DNA of 64,000 nucleotides from an uncultured Oscillibacter sp. (GTDB taxonomy: Bacteria; Bacillota; Clostridia; Oscillospirales; Oscillospiraceae), in the NCBI GenBank assembly GCA_910589315.1, contig CAJUTB010000002.1, forward strand, positions 81,752-145,751, given 5' to 3'. The notes beneath the pieces are model-generated. The model saw only the letters and a program-made list of their open reading frames with translations. It had not been told where the DNA came from and ran no database searches. Positions 9,747 through 18,464 of the stretch are shown here, one piece after another (position 1 is the first letter of the stretch; every line of letters starts with the position of its first letter). Both the position numbers and the translations under genes were made by a program.

Positions 9747-10434
9747 ATGACAGATTTACAATTAAGAGAAAAGGCATTTGCACTAGGCGATTTGATTAGG
9801 GATGCCGGCGTATCGGATGAAGCAATCATTGATCAAATAAGAGAAGTTCCCGAGTTGATCAATGCCAGGCTGAAAACCGGCATGAACCCGTTTGCAGCGG
9901 CTGTGAGCGATAACCGCCTTTCTCTCGCAAAAGCACTCGGCGAGATGGGGGCGGATATCCATTGGACATGCGCGGCAAGCGAAGGCAACGCGCTGAATGC
10001 GGCCCAATCCCCTCGGCAGGCGGAGGCCGTTCTCGCGCTCGGGGTGGAAATTGAAAAATCTGCTGCTGTCAAAGCCATTCAAAAATCCCGCCATTGTGGC
10101 AGCGTGCGGCAACCGTGAGACTATGATGTTTTACTGGCTGGACAAGCAGAAAGAAATTTTTGCGGATGATGAAGCGTATGTGAAATCGCTTTTGTACGAA
10201 ACGGTACGCACAGCGTCCATCATAAATCAATATCCCATGCTTTCCCGCATCCTTGCGGACGAGGAATTGTTCCCCATTCTGAAAGACGTATATTCCAAGC
10301 TGAATGATAATAAGTCCATTCAGCTATACCTCCGCTCTTTAAGGCGGATAGAGGACAAAACCTTAGAAGCGAGAAAAAGGGAGCTGCAAAAAATATTGCG
10401 TACAAGAAAAAGAGAATTGGCTTCCATGGCGTAG
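9747..10434 (+). pseudogene. Ankyrin-repeat-like protein, frameshifted
   Basis: The ATG at 9747 follows AGCCGGAGG. The first 104 codons give ankyrin-like helices (INARLKTGMNPFAAAVSDNR, LAKALGEMGADIHWTC). The frame then changes at a run of five A at 10054-10058. The second frame continues with KPFKNPAIVAACGN and a charged C-terminus ending KRELASMA at 10434. Reading across with one base removed gives a coherent ~228-residue protein. It is therefore a pseudogene, a sequencing error in the A run, or a frameshifted gene. Function is unknown; ankyrin repeats mediate protein contacts. No partner genes are adjacent. Confidence 0.7.
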
Positions 10435-10543
10435 CATCGGGTTTGCAGATGTAAGTATCTGTAAGAATCCCCATGGCTTCCGGGGCTTTATGCAGTGGGC
10501 GCGTTTTTTCGGAAAGGGCGTCCCATTTCTTCCCAGATGGGCA

Positions 10544-10571
10544 TTGCAAATTGAGCGGCATATGGTATACT
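10544..10571 (+). promoter_or_regulatory. Promoter of the cobalamin operon
   Basis: TTGCAA (10544-10549), a 16-bp spacer and TATACT (10566-10571). The transcript would start near 10578, leaving a leader of only about 45 nt with a GCCTGCC/GGCAGGC hairpin. That is too short for a cobalamin riboswitch, and no B12-box is visible nearby. Confidence 0.6.
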
Positions 10572-10626
10572 GAAGAAAGGGCCTGCCCCCGGCAGGCTAC
10601 TGACCAATACGGAGGGGTTGACTGCT

Positions 10627-10908
10627 TTGCAAGAGGAAGGACGCCATTACGCCTATTTCTGCAACCGGGAATGTGAGATGTTCCCCTGTCATCCGGGTAT
10701 CCCGGAGGAGGACTATAACTGCCTGTTCTGCTATTGCCCGCTGTATGCGCTGGGGGAGAAATGCGGGGGGAATTTTGCCTACACCCCAGGCGGAATCAAG
10801 GATTGCAGCTCCTGCCAATTCCCCCACCGGCGGGAGAGCTATGACGCCATCATCCGACGCTATCCGGAGATTCTGGAACTGGTGCGGCGAAAAACGGACG
10901 AAGCGTAA
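10627..10908 (+). CDS. Cysteine-rich small-domain protein of cobalamin loci
   Basis: A 93-residue protein with nine or more cysteines: FCNRECEMFPCHPG, CLFCYCPLYALG, CGGNF and DCSSCQFPH. This matches the cysteine-rich small domain (PF04071 type) that travels with cobalamin biosynthesis genes in anaerobes and probably binds metal; its exact role is not established. Start: TTG 10627, because GGAGGGG at 10611-10617 then has proper spacing. TTG 10618 is in frame but directly abuts the Shine-Dalgarno sequence. It is the first gene of the operon, 2 bp before cbiD. Confidence 0.8.
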   Translation: MQEEGRHYAYFCNRECEMFPCHPGIPEEDYNCLFCYCPLYALGEKCGGNFAYTPGGIKDCSSCQFPHRRESYDAIIRRYPEILELVRRKTDEA

Positions 10909-10910
10909 CC

Positions 10911-12089
10911 ATGGCCTTTGCTCACTATATCCGCAGCGGACAAAAGCAGCTGCGGTGCGGCTATACGACCGGAACATGCGCCGCTTTGGCGGCGGCAGGA
11001 GCGGCGCGGTTCCTGCTGACGGGAACCGCGCCGGAGCTTGTGCGCCTTCAGACGCCGAAGGGCATTCCGGTGGAAGTTCCGCTGGCGGACGCCTCCTGCG
11101 ATGGGAAAACCGCCCGCGGGGCGGTGGAAAAAGACGCGGGGGACGACGCCGACGTAACGGGGGGACTGCGGATTTATGCGGCGGTCTCCCGCACGGACGC
11201 GCCGGGAATTGCCATTGACGGCGGCGAAGGCGTGGGCCGGGTGACGAAACCCGGCCTGGACCAGCCGCCGGGCGCGGCGGCAATCAACCGCGTCCCGCGG
11301 CAGATGATCGCAGCGGCGGTAAAGGCGGAATGCGCGGCGGCGGGATACGGCGGCGGAATGCAGGTTGTCATCTCCGTCCCCGGCGGCGGCGCGGCGGCGC
11401 GGAAAACCTTCAATCCCGGACTGGGCATTGAGGGGGGCCTTTCCATTTTGGGTACCTCCGGCATTGTGGAGCCAATGAGCGAACAGGCCATTGTCGATAC
11501 CATCGCCGCGGCCCAGCGGCAGGCCGCCGCTTCCGGCGCAAAGCGCATCGTTCTGACGCCGGGCAATTATGGTCTGGATTTCCTGCGAAGCCGGACGGAT
11601 TTGCAGGCGGTTCCCTGGGTGAAATGCAGCAATTTCATAGGAGACGCTCTGGACATTGCGGCGGTGGAGGGATTTGCAAGCGTTCTGCTTGCCGGACACA
11701 TCGGAAAACTGGTCAAGCTGGCGGGCGGCGTGATGAATACCCACTCGAAATACGCCGACTGCCGCTTAGAACTGTTCTGCGCGCACGCCGCACTCTGCGG
11801 CGCGAATACGGAAACCTGCCGTGCCCTGACCCAGTGCGCCACTACGGATGGAGCGGTCCGCGTCCTGGACCGGGCCGGACTGCGGCAGCCGGTGCTGACA
11901 AGCCTCCTGGACGCCATACAGCGTCATCTGGAACGCCGTGCCGGAGGCGCGTTTCAAGTGGGGGCAATTGTGTTTTCCAACGAATACGGCGTTTTAGGGC
12001 AGACGAAAACAGTGGAGGAAATCATTCGCTTATGGAACAAGGAATCTTTTACGGCGTCAGCGTCGGACCAGGAGACCCGGAACTGCTGA
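10911..12089 (+). CDS. cbiD: Cobalt-precorrin-5B C1-methyltransferase
   Basis: A 392-residue SAM-dependent enzyme of the anaerobic corrin pathway, adding the C1 methyl group after ring contraction. The signature LRCGYTTGTCAALAA is at residues 14-28, GEGVGRVTKPGLDQPPGAAAIN in the first third, and LTPGNYG and HIGKLVKLAGGVMNTHS further on. The last 58 bp overlap the start of cbiL, an unusually long overlap in this operon. Confidence 0.95.
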   Translation: MAFAHYIRSGQKQLRCGYTTGTCAALAAAGAARFLLTGTAPELVRLQTPKGIPVEVPLADASCDGKTARGAVEKDAGDDADVTGGLRIYAAVSRTDAPGIAIDGGEGVGRVTKPGLDQPPGAAAINRVPRQMIAAAVKAECAAAGYGGGMQVVISVPGGGAAARKTFNPGLGIEGGLSILGTSGIVEPMSEQAIVDTIAAAQRQAAASGAKRIVLTPGNYGLDFLRSRTDLQAVPWVKCSNFIGDALDIAAVEGFASVLLAGHIGKLVKLAGGVMNTHSKYADCRLELFCAHAALCGANTETCRALTQCATTDGAVRVLDRAGLRQPVLTSLLDAIQRHLERRAGGAFQVGAIVFSNEYGVLGQTKTVEEIIRLWNKESFTASASDQETRNC

Positions 12090-12715
12090 CGCTGAAGGCA
12101 GTACGGCTTTTGGAACGCTGTCCGGTCATTGCCGCGCCGCAGACGAAAAGCGGCGAAATGCTGGCGTTGAAAATTGCGTCGGGCGCAGTCTCTATGGAAG
12201 GCAAAACCATTGTGCCGCTGTACTTCCCTATGGAACGGGACCGGGAAATTCTCCGGGCGGCGCACCTGGCGGCGGCGGAACAGGTGGAGGCGCATCTGGC
12301 GGCGGGCCGGGATGTCGCCATGCTGAGTCTGGGAGACGCGTCGGTTTATTCCACCTGCGCGTATTTGATGGACATTCTGCGCCCCAAGGGCTGGCGGACG
12401 GAGCTGACGCCGGGAGTGCCGAGCTTCTGCGCGGCGGCGGCGCGGCTGAATATCAGCCTGACGGAGATGCATACCCCCCTTCACATTGCCCCCGGGCCGG
12501 ACGAGGCAATGCTTGACCTGCCGGGGACAAAAGTGCTGATGAAGTCTGGAAAACGGCTGCCCAAAGCCCTGGAAGCCCTGCGGGCGCGGGGAAAACTGGG
12601 CAGAAGCGCGCTGGTGGAAAACTGCGGGCTGCCCGGCGAGCGGCTGTTTCCGGATCTGTCCAAGGACGCGCCGGAATCCGGCGGGTATTTTGCGACGCTG
12701 ATTGTAAAGGAGTAA
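12032..12715 (+). CDS. cbiL: Cobalt-factor II (precorrin-2) C20-methyltransferase
   Basis: A 227-residue tetrapyrrole methylase. The N-terminus GVSVGPGDPELLTLKAVRLL is the SAM-binding loop, SLGDASVYSTC (around residues 92-103) matches the second conserved methylase motif, and LTPGVPSFCAAAARL follows. I chose ATG 12032 because homology starts there and GTGGAGG lies upstream, although this puts the start 58 bp inside cbiD. It acts on cobalt-sirohydrochlorin/factor II, the first methylation of the pathway. Confidence 0.93.
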   Translation: MEQGIFYGVSVGPGDPELLTLKAVRLLERCPVIAAPQTKSGEMLALKIASGAVSMEGKTIVPLYFPMERDREILRAAHLAAAEQVEAHLAAGRDVAMLSLGDASVYSTCAYLMDILRPKGWRTELTPGVPSFCAAAARLNISLTEMHTPLHIAPGPDEAMLDLPGTKVLMKSGKRLPKALEALRARGKLGRSALVENCGLPGERLFPDLSKDAPESGGYFATLIVKE

Positions 12716-12719
12716 CAAC

Positions 12720-13475
12720 GTGGTTCATTTTGTAGGAGCGGGACCCGGCGCGCCGGATCTGATCACCCTGCGGGGCGCGGAGCTTTTGAAAACGGCGGAT
12801 GTCGTGATCTATGCCGGGAGTCTTGTCAACCCGGCGGTTCTGGCTCTGGCGCGTCCGGACTGCGCGGTTTACAACAGCGCGGAAATGACGCTGGAACAGG
12901 TCTTGGCGGTCATGTTTCAGGCGGAGGCGGAGGGGAAAATCACCGTCCGCCTGCATACGGGCGATCCCTGCCTTTACGGGGCCATTCGGGAGCAGATGGA
13001 CGCCTTGGACGAAAAGGGAATTCCCTATGACGATACGCCGGGCGTGTCCAGCTTCTGCGGCGCGGCGGCGGCTCTGGGGGCCGAATACACCCTTCCCGGC
13101 GTGAGCCAAAGCGTGATCATCACCCGCCTCGCGGGCCGGACGCCGGTGCCGGAGGCGGAGAATCTTGCGTCTCTGGCGAAGCACGGCGCGTCCATGGCGT
13201 TGTTTTTGTCCTCCGGGATGCTGGAACAGGTCCAGGCGGAATTGCTGCAAGGCGCGTATACCCCCGACACCCCCGCCGCCCTGGTTTATAAGGCCACCTG
13301 GCCGGACGAAAAAACCGTCCGCTGCACCGTCGGCACCCTGGCGGAAGCCGGACGGCGGGAGGGCATCCGCAAAACCGCGCTGGTTCTGGTGGGCGGTTTT
13401 CTGGGGAACGGTTACGAACGAAGCAAGCTCTATGACCCGTCGTTTACGACGGAATTCCGAAAGGGAACCCCGTGA
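12720..13475 (+). CDS. cbiF: Cobalt-precorrin-4 C11-methyltransferase
   Basis: A 251-residue tetrapyrrole methylase with GTG start 4 bp after cbiL. Motifs: FVGAGPGAPDLITLRGAELL at the N-terminus, YAGSLVNPAVL, HTGDPCLYGAI near residue 80 and DTPGVSSFCGAAAALGAEYTLP, all typical of CbiF/CobM. It methylates C11 of cobalt-precorrin-4. It overlaps cbiG by 4 bp (GTGA). Confidence 0.95.
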   Translation: MVHFVGAGPGAPDLITLRGAELLKTADVVIYAGSLVNPAVLALARPDCAVYNSAEMTLEQVLAVMFQAEAEGKITVRLHTGDPCLYGAIREQMDALDEKGIPYDDTPGVSSFCGAAAALGAEYTLPGVSQSVIITRLAGRTPVPEAENLASLAKHGASMALFLSSGMLEQVQAELLQGAYTPDTPAALVYKATWPDEKTVRCTVGTLAEAGRREGIRKTALVLVGGFLGNGYERSKLYDPSFTTEFRKGTP

Positions 13476-14479
13476 CGGGCCGGATTGCGTTCGTCTCCTT
13501 CACGGACCGGGGAGCCGGTCTGGCGGAACGCCTGCGGGAACGGTTTGGCGGCACGGCGTCCAACGCCCGGCGGGACGCGCCCTTCTCCCTTGCCGCCTGG
13601 ACGGCGGAGGCGTTTGCCTCGGCAGAGGCCCTGGTGTTCGTCGGCGCGGCGGGAATTGCCGTCCGGGCGATTGCCCCGCATATCCGCAGCAAAGCGGCGG
13701 ACCCGGCGGTGATCGTTGTGGACGAGGCGGGGCGGTTTGTCGTTCCGATTCTCTCCGGCCACCTGGGCGGCGCGAACGCCCTGGCGCGGGAACTGGCGGC
13801 TTTCTGCGGCGGCACGGCGGTGCTCACCACGGCAACGGACGTAAACAACCGCTTTGCCGTAGACGAGTGGGCAAAACGGCAGAATTGCGCGGTGGTCAAC
13901 CCGGACCGTATCAAATATGTTTCTGCAAACATTCTGGCGGGGAAACCGGTTTCCGCCGGAGGGGAATTTCCTATTCACGGAACGCCGCCGGACGGCGTTG
14001 TCTGGACGGATGGTCCCGGCTGCGATTTTTATTGCGGGATTCGCCGCCCCGCTGGGACGGCCCTGCATCTTGCGCCGAAAATCGCCGTGCTGGGCGCGGG
14101 CTGCCGGAGAGGGACGCCGCTGGAGACTCTGGAGGCGGCGTTTTTGCAGTTCCTGGAAGCGGAGAACCTCTGCGCGGAGGTCGTTTGCGCGGTATCCAGC
14201 ATTGACCTGAAAAAAGACGAGCCAGGTCTTTTGGCCTTTTGCAAAGCCCATGGCTGGCCGCTGAAAACCGGTTCTGCGGAAGTCCTTGCGGCGGTCCCCG
14301 GCGCGTTTACCGCGTCGGAGTTCGTACGGCGGACGGCAGGCGTGGACAACGTGTGCGAGCGGAGCGCGGTATGGGCCTCCGGCGGCGTGCTGGCGGTGAG
14401 GAAACGGGCCTGGAACGGCGTGACTCTGGCCCTGGCCCTGGAGCCGTACAATCCGGATTGGAGATGGCAGGATGAATAA
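13472..14479 (+). CDS. cbiG: Cobalt-precorrin-5A hydrolase
   Basis: A 335-residue enzyme that opens the lactone and releases the two-carbon fragment (acetaldehyde) in the anaerobic route. The N-terminal CbiG domain includes FVGAAGIAVRAIAPHI, SKAADPAVIVVDE and ILSGHLGGANALA. The C-terminal domain starts near IAVLGAGCRRGTPLE (about residue 205), and a variable linker lies between. The start is GTG 13472 overlapping cbiF. Its presence, with cbiD, marks the oxygen-independent pathway. Confidence 0.94.
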   Translation: MTGRIAFVSFTDRGAGLAERLRERFGGTASNARRDAPFSLAAWTAEAFASAEALVFVGAAGIAVRAIAPHIRSKAADPAVIVVDEAGRFVVPILSGHLGGANALARELAAFCGGTAVLTTATDVNNRFAVDEWAKRQNCAVVNPDRIKYVSANILAGKPVSAGGEFPIHGTPPDGVVWTDGPGCDFYCGIRRPAGTALHLAPKIAVLGAGCRRGTPLETLEAAFLQFLEAENLCAEVVCAVSSIDLKKDEPGLLAFCKAHGWPLKTGSAEVLAAVPGAFTASEFVRRTAGVDNVCERSAVWASGGVLAVRKRAWNGVTLALALEPYNPDWRWQDE

Positions 14480-15203
14480 AGTGTATGTGGTGGGCCTTGG
14501 CCCCGGCGGCTCGGAATTTATGACCGCCGCGGCCCAAGCGGCCCTGGAACGCTCCGACGTTCTGTGCGGCTACACGGTGTATGTGGACCTGGTTGCGCCG
14601 CTGTACCCGGAAAAGGAGCGGTATACGACCCCGATGACAAAGGAAACCGACCGGTGCCGCTGGGCGTTGGAGACGGCTCGAAAGGGACGGACGGTAGCCA
14701 TGGTGTGCAGCGGCGACGCGGGCGTATACGGCATGGCGGGACTGATTCTTCAGCTTGCGGCGGATTTCCCCGAGGTGGAGGTGGAGGTTATTTGCGGTGT
14801 GACGGCCGCGCTGTCGGGCGGAGCGGTCCTAGGCGCGCCCCTGGGCCACGATTTCTGCGTAATCTCCCTCTCCGACCTGCTGACGCCCTGGGAGCAGATT
14901 GAAAAACGCCTGGAATGTGCGGCGGAAGGGGATTTCGCCGTCTGCCTTTATAATCCGGCTTCCAGGAAACGGAAAGATTACCTGCAAAAAGCCTGCGATA
15001 TTCTGCTGCGGCGCAAATCCCCTGAGACGGTCTGCGGCTGGGTGCGGAACATAGGCCGGGAGGGTCAGACCAGCCGGGTTTTGACGCTGCAAGCCCTGCG
15101 GGATGAGGAATTGGATATGTTTTCCACCGTGTTTGTCGGCTCCTCCGCCACCCAGAATATCGCAGGATGGATGGTGACGCCCCGGGGGTATGAGAAGAAG
15201 TGA
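14472..15203 (+). CDS. cbiH: Cobalt-factor III (precorrin-3B) C17-methyltransferase
   Basis: A 243-residue tetrapyrrole methylase that methylates C17 and drives ring contraction. It starts MNKVYVVGLGPGGSEFMT, with the family hallmarks LCGYTVYVDLV, CSGDAGVYGMAGLI near residue 77 and YNPASRKRKDYLQKACDILL. It overlaps cbiG by 8 bp and cbiJ by 4 bp. No fused domains are present. Confidence 0.95.
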   Translation: MNKVYVVGLGPGGSEFMTAAAQAALERSDVLCGYTVYVDLVAPLYPEKERYTTPMTKETDRCRWALETARKGRTVAMVCSGDAGVYGMAGLILQLAADFPEVEVEVICGVTAALSGGAVLGAPLGHDFCVISLSDLLTPWEQIEKRLECAAEGDFAVCLYNPASRKRKDYLQKACDILLRRKSPETVCGWVRNIGREGQTSRVLTLQALRDEELDMFSTVFVGSSATQNIAGWMVTPRGYEKK

Positions 15204-15931
15204 GGGTCTTATTATTCGGCGGCACCACCGAAGGCCGGGAACTCTCCCGGCAGCTTGCGGCGGAGGGCCTGACGGTGACGGTCTGCGTCGCCTCGGACTA
15301 TGGCCGGGAGGAACAGGGTGATTTCCCCGGCGTGGCGGTCCTGACAGGCCGCAGGACCGCCACGGAAATGGTGGAGCTGCTTCAAAATCAAAGCCTTTGC
15401 ATCGACGCCACCCACCCTTACGCCGTGGCGGCGACGGAAAACATCCGCGCCGCATGCAAAACGGCGGGGGTTCCCTACCGGCGTTTGCTGCGGGAGGGGA
15501 GCGTTTATAAGGGCGTAACGGTCCGCAGCGCGCAAGAGGCGGCGGACTATTTGGAAAACCGTCCCGGAAACGTCCTGCTGGCCACCGGCGCGAAGGAGCT
15601 GGCGGCCTTTGCTTCCCTGTCTCCGGAACGGCTTTTCCCCCGCGTTTTGCCCAGTCACGAGGGCCTTGCGGCCTGCGAGGCGGCGGGAATTCCCCACCGG
15701 AACATCATCGCCATGCAGGGACCTTTCAGCCAGGCGGTGAACGAGGCGGTTATGGGGCAGTTTCAGATTTCCTTTCTGGTGACGAAGGACGGCGGCAAAG
15801 CTGGAGGCTTCCCTGAAAAAGCAGCGGCGGCAGAGGCCGCCGGCGTGGAGCTGGTTGTCATTTCACGCACGCCGGAAACAGGCGAGTCCTACGAAACGAT
15901 CTTACAACAATGCAGGGAGATGCTTCCATGA
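15200..15931 (+). CDS. cbiJ: Cobalt-precorrin-6A reductase
   Basis: A 243-residue NAD(P)H-dependent reductase of the corrin macrocycle. The start is GTG 15200 (VRVLLFGGTTEGRELSRQL). DATHPYAVAATENI at about residues 71-84 and LLATGAKELAAFASL are CobK/CbiJ landmarks. It overlaps cbiH by 4 bp; its stop codon overlaps the start of cbiET as ATGA. Confidence 0.93.
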   Translation: MRVLLFGGTTEGRELSRQLAAEGLTVTVCVASDYGREEQGDFPGVAVLTGRRTATEMVELLQNQSLCIDATHPYAVAATENIRAACKTAGVPYRRLLREGSVYKGVTVRSAQEAADYLENRPGNVLLATGAKELAAFASLSPERLFPRVLPSHEGLAACEAAGIPHRNIIAMQGPFSQAVNEAVMGQFQISFLVTKDGGKAGGFPEKAAAAEAAGVELVVISRTPETGESYETILQQCREMLP

Positions 15932-17118
15932 AAGTGACTTTGACAGGCTGCGGCGGCGGAACCCCCAAAACTCTGACGGCAGACGCGCGTTCCGCCTTTG
16001 TCCGGGCGGACCTGATCGCCGGTGCGGCGCGGCTTCTGGAAACGCTTCCGGAGGGCTGTACGGAAAACCGCCGGGCGGCGGTGCAAGCAGCCGCGATTGT
16101 GGAAATCCTGCGAAGCTCCGGCGCGGAACGGCCCTGCGTGGCCTTCAGCGGCGACACCGGGTTTTACTCCGGCGTGCAGAGTCTGGTCCCCCTTTTGGAC
16201 GAAGTGGGAATCGACTGGGAAATTATCCCTGGAATTTCCAGCGTTCAGCTGTTCTCCGCCCGGCTGGGACGCCCCTGGCAGGATTGGAACCTCGTTTCCG
16301 CCCACGGCAAAGACAGCGACCCCGTAGGGGCGGTCTGCCATGGAAAACCGGCGTTTTTCCTCACCGGCGGCAATCCGGCGGAGATTTGCGCGCAGCTGAC
16401 GGACGCGGGCCTGGGCTTTTTGCCTGTAACCGCAGGCGAACGCCTTTCATACCCGGACGAGCGGATCTCCCAAGGCACGGCGGCGGCGTTTGCGGACCGC
16501 ACGTTTGCGCCGCTGACCGTACTGCTTGCGGAAGCGGCCCCCCGGGCGGACCGCCGCGCCGGTCTGCCGGACAGCTGTTTTCTCCGTGGAAAAGTTCCTA
16601 TGACGAAACAGGAGGTCCGGGCGGTGATTTCCGCCAAGCTGGCCGTAACGCCGGAGGAAACGGCTTGGGATGTAGGCGCGGGAACCGGAAGCGTTTCAGT
16701 GGAACTGAGCGGACAGGCCCGCCGGGTCTATGCCGTTGAGTGCGGCGTGGAAGCCTGTGAATTGATTCGTCAGAACCGGGCGCGTTTCTGCGCCTGGAAT
16801 CTGACGCTGACAGAGGGCAGAGCCCCCGAGGCGTTGGCCGCTCTGCCGCCGCCGGACGCCGTGTTCATCGGCGGAACAAGCGGGGAGATGGCGGCTGTGA
16901 TCCGCGCGGCGTTGGCGAAAAACCCCGCCGTCCGGTTCTGCATCTCGGCCATTGCCTTGGAAACCCTCTCCGCCGCAGCTGCCGCGCTGGACGCCAACGG
17001 GATTCGGGCGGAGGTTGTGCAGATCGCCGTCAGCCGGTCGAAACCGGCGGGGACGCTGCGACTTCTTCTGGCGAATAACCCGGTGTTTTTGATCACCGGA
17101 CAGGGGGGCGGCATATGA
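15928..17118 (+). CDS. cbiET: Cobalt-precorrin-7 C5-methyltransferase / precorrin-6B C15-methyltransferase, CbiE-CbiT fusion
   Basis: A 396-residue two-domain protein (CobL-like architecture). The CbiE methylase domain covers residues 1 to ~205 (LTGCGGGTPKTLT, FSGDTGFYSGVQSL). The CbiT domain starts near residue 225 with MTKQEVRAVI and carries the SAM site DVGAGTGSVSVEL at about 248-260. It methylates C5 and C15 and decarboxylates the acetate side chain. I prefer ATG 15928, which overlaps the cbiJ stop as ATGA with AGGGAG 9 bp upstream; ATG 15910 is an in-frame alternative. Confidence 0.95.
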   Translation: MKVTLTGCGGGTPKTLTADARSAFVRADLIAGAARLLETLPEGCTENRRAAVQAAAIVEILRSSGAERPCVAFSGDTGFYSGVQSLVPLLDEVGIDWEIIPGISSVQLFSARLGRPWQDWNLVSAHGKDSDPVGAVCHGKPAFFLTGGNPAEICAQLTDAGLGFLPVTAGERLSYPDERISQGTAAAFADRTFAPLTVLLAEAAPRADRRAGLPDSCFLRGKVPMTKQEVRAVISAKLAVTPEETAWDVGAGTGSVSVELSGQARRVYAVECGVEACELIRQNRARFCAWNLTLTEGRAPEALAALPPPDAVFIGGTSGEMAAVIRAALAKNPAVRFCISAIALETLSAAAAALDANGIRAEVVQIAVSRSKPAGTLRLLLANNPVFLITGQGGGI

Positions 17119-18464
17119 TTTGCCTGCTGGTCGCGGCCCCGAACTCCGGCAGCGGCAAGACGGTTTTGACCTGCGCCCTTCTGGCCGCGCTCAAGCGGCG
17201 GGGGCGGACGCCCTGCGCGTTCAAATGCGGGCCGGACTACATTGACCCCATGTTTCACCGCGCCGTCCTCGGTGTGGAGAGCCATAACCTGGATTTGTTT
17301 CTCTCCGGCGAAACGGCCCTGCGGAACCTGTTCAGCCGCTGCATAGCCGGACACGGCGCGGCGGTGTGCGAGGGGGCCATGGGCTTTTACGACGGCGTGC
17401 GGGGAACAACCGCCCAGGCCAGCGCGTGGCACGTGGCGGACACGCTGGGACTTCCGGTACTGCTGGCCGTCCGGCCCAAAGGGGCCAGTCTGACCCTGGC
17501 GGCGCAGATACGCGGCTTGCAGGCGTTCCGCTCCAACAACCATATCGCGGCGATTCTCCTGACGGACACTTCTCCCGCGCTGTGCAAAAGCCTTGCGCCT
17601 ATGCTGGAAACGGAAACGGGGCTTCCGGTGGCCGGCTGCCTGCCGCACCTGCCGGAAGCCTGCTTGGAAAGCCGTCATCTGGGCCTCCGGACCGCCGGGG
17701 AAATCGAAAATCTGCCTGCCCGGATGGAACGCCTCGCGGACGCATTGGAGGCAAACGCAGATTTGGACCGTCTGTTTTCGCTCTGCACATTTGATCCCCC
17801 CGCCGCGTATCAGGGGACATCCCGAAGGCGAATTACAAAAATTGCCGTCGCCCGGGACGCGGCCTTCTGCTTTGCCTATGCGGAAACCCTGGAAGCGTTG
17901 GAGGCGGCGGGGGCGGAACTGCTCTTTTTCAGTCCCCTTACCGGCGGCGGCCTTCCCGACGGAACCTGCGGCCTGTACCTGCCCGGCGGCTATCCCGAAT
18001 TGTATGCGGAGGAGCTTTCAAAAAACGACGCCATGCGGCAGGCCATTCGTTCAGCTGTGGAAAACGGCCTGCCCACGGTGGCGGAGTGCGGCGGCTTTTT
18101 GTATCTAGGACAGACCCTGGAAGATCCCAGCGGGGTTTCATGGGCCATGGCGGGTGTTCTGCCGGGGGCGGGCGTGAAAACCGAACGCCTTGTCCGCTTC
18201 GGCTACCACCATCTGACCGCCCAGAGGGACGGACTTCTTCTGCGGGCGGGGGAGACGGTCCCCGTTCACGAATTTCACTACTGGGACAGCTCCGCCAACG
18301 GGGACGCTTTTACGTCGGAAAAAGGCGCGCTGCGCTGGAGCTGCGGCTATTCCGGCCCAGGGCTTCACGCCGCGTTCCCGCATCTCTACTTCGCGGGGAG
18401 GCCGGAGCTTGCGGAACGCTTCACGGCAAAGGCCGCGGCGTATGGAAAGGAACACGGAAGATGA
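17115..18464 (+). CDS. cbiA: Cobyrinate a,c-diamide synthase
   Basis: A 449-residue ATP- and glutamine-dependent amidase that amidates the a and c carboxylates of cobyrinate. The N-terminal dethiobiotin synthetase-like domain has VAAPNSGSGKTVLTCALL at residues 5-22 and KCGPDYIDPMFH near 37-48. The C-terminal glutaminase domain has AECGGFLYLG with nucleophile Cys325 and HEFHYW near the end. ATGA overlaps both cbiET and cobT. Confidence 0.96.
   Translation: MICLLVAAPNSGSGKTVLTCALLAALKRRGRTPCAFKCGPDYIDPMFHRAVLGVESHNLDLFLSGETALRNLFSRCIAGHGAAVCEGAMGFYDGVRGTTAQASAWHVADTLGLPVLLAVRPKGASLTLAAQIRGLQAFRSNNHIAAILLTDTSPALCKSLAPMLETETGLPVAGCLPHLPEACLESRHLGLRTAGEIENLPARMERLADALEANADLDRLFSLCTFDPPAAYQGTSRRRITKIAVARDAAFCFAYAETLEALEAAGAELLFFSPLTGGGLPDGTCGLYLPGGYPELYAEELSKNDAMRQAIRSAVENGLPTVAECGGFLYLGQTLEDPSGVSWAMAGVLPGAGVKTERLVRFGYHHLTAQRDGLLLRAGETVPVHEFHYWDSSANGDAFTSEKGALRWSCGYSGPGLHAAFPHLYFAGRPELAERFTAKAAAYGKEHGR

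Noticed and set aside
10435..10617. Possible cobalamin riboswitch before the B12 operon
   Set aside because: No B12-box (GCCACTG-like) or long structured leader; the predicted transcript start leaves only ~45 nt.
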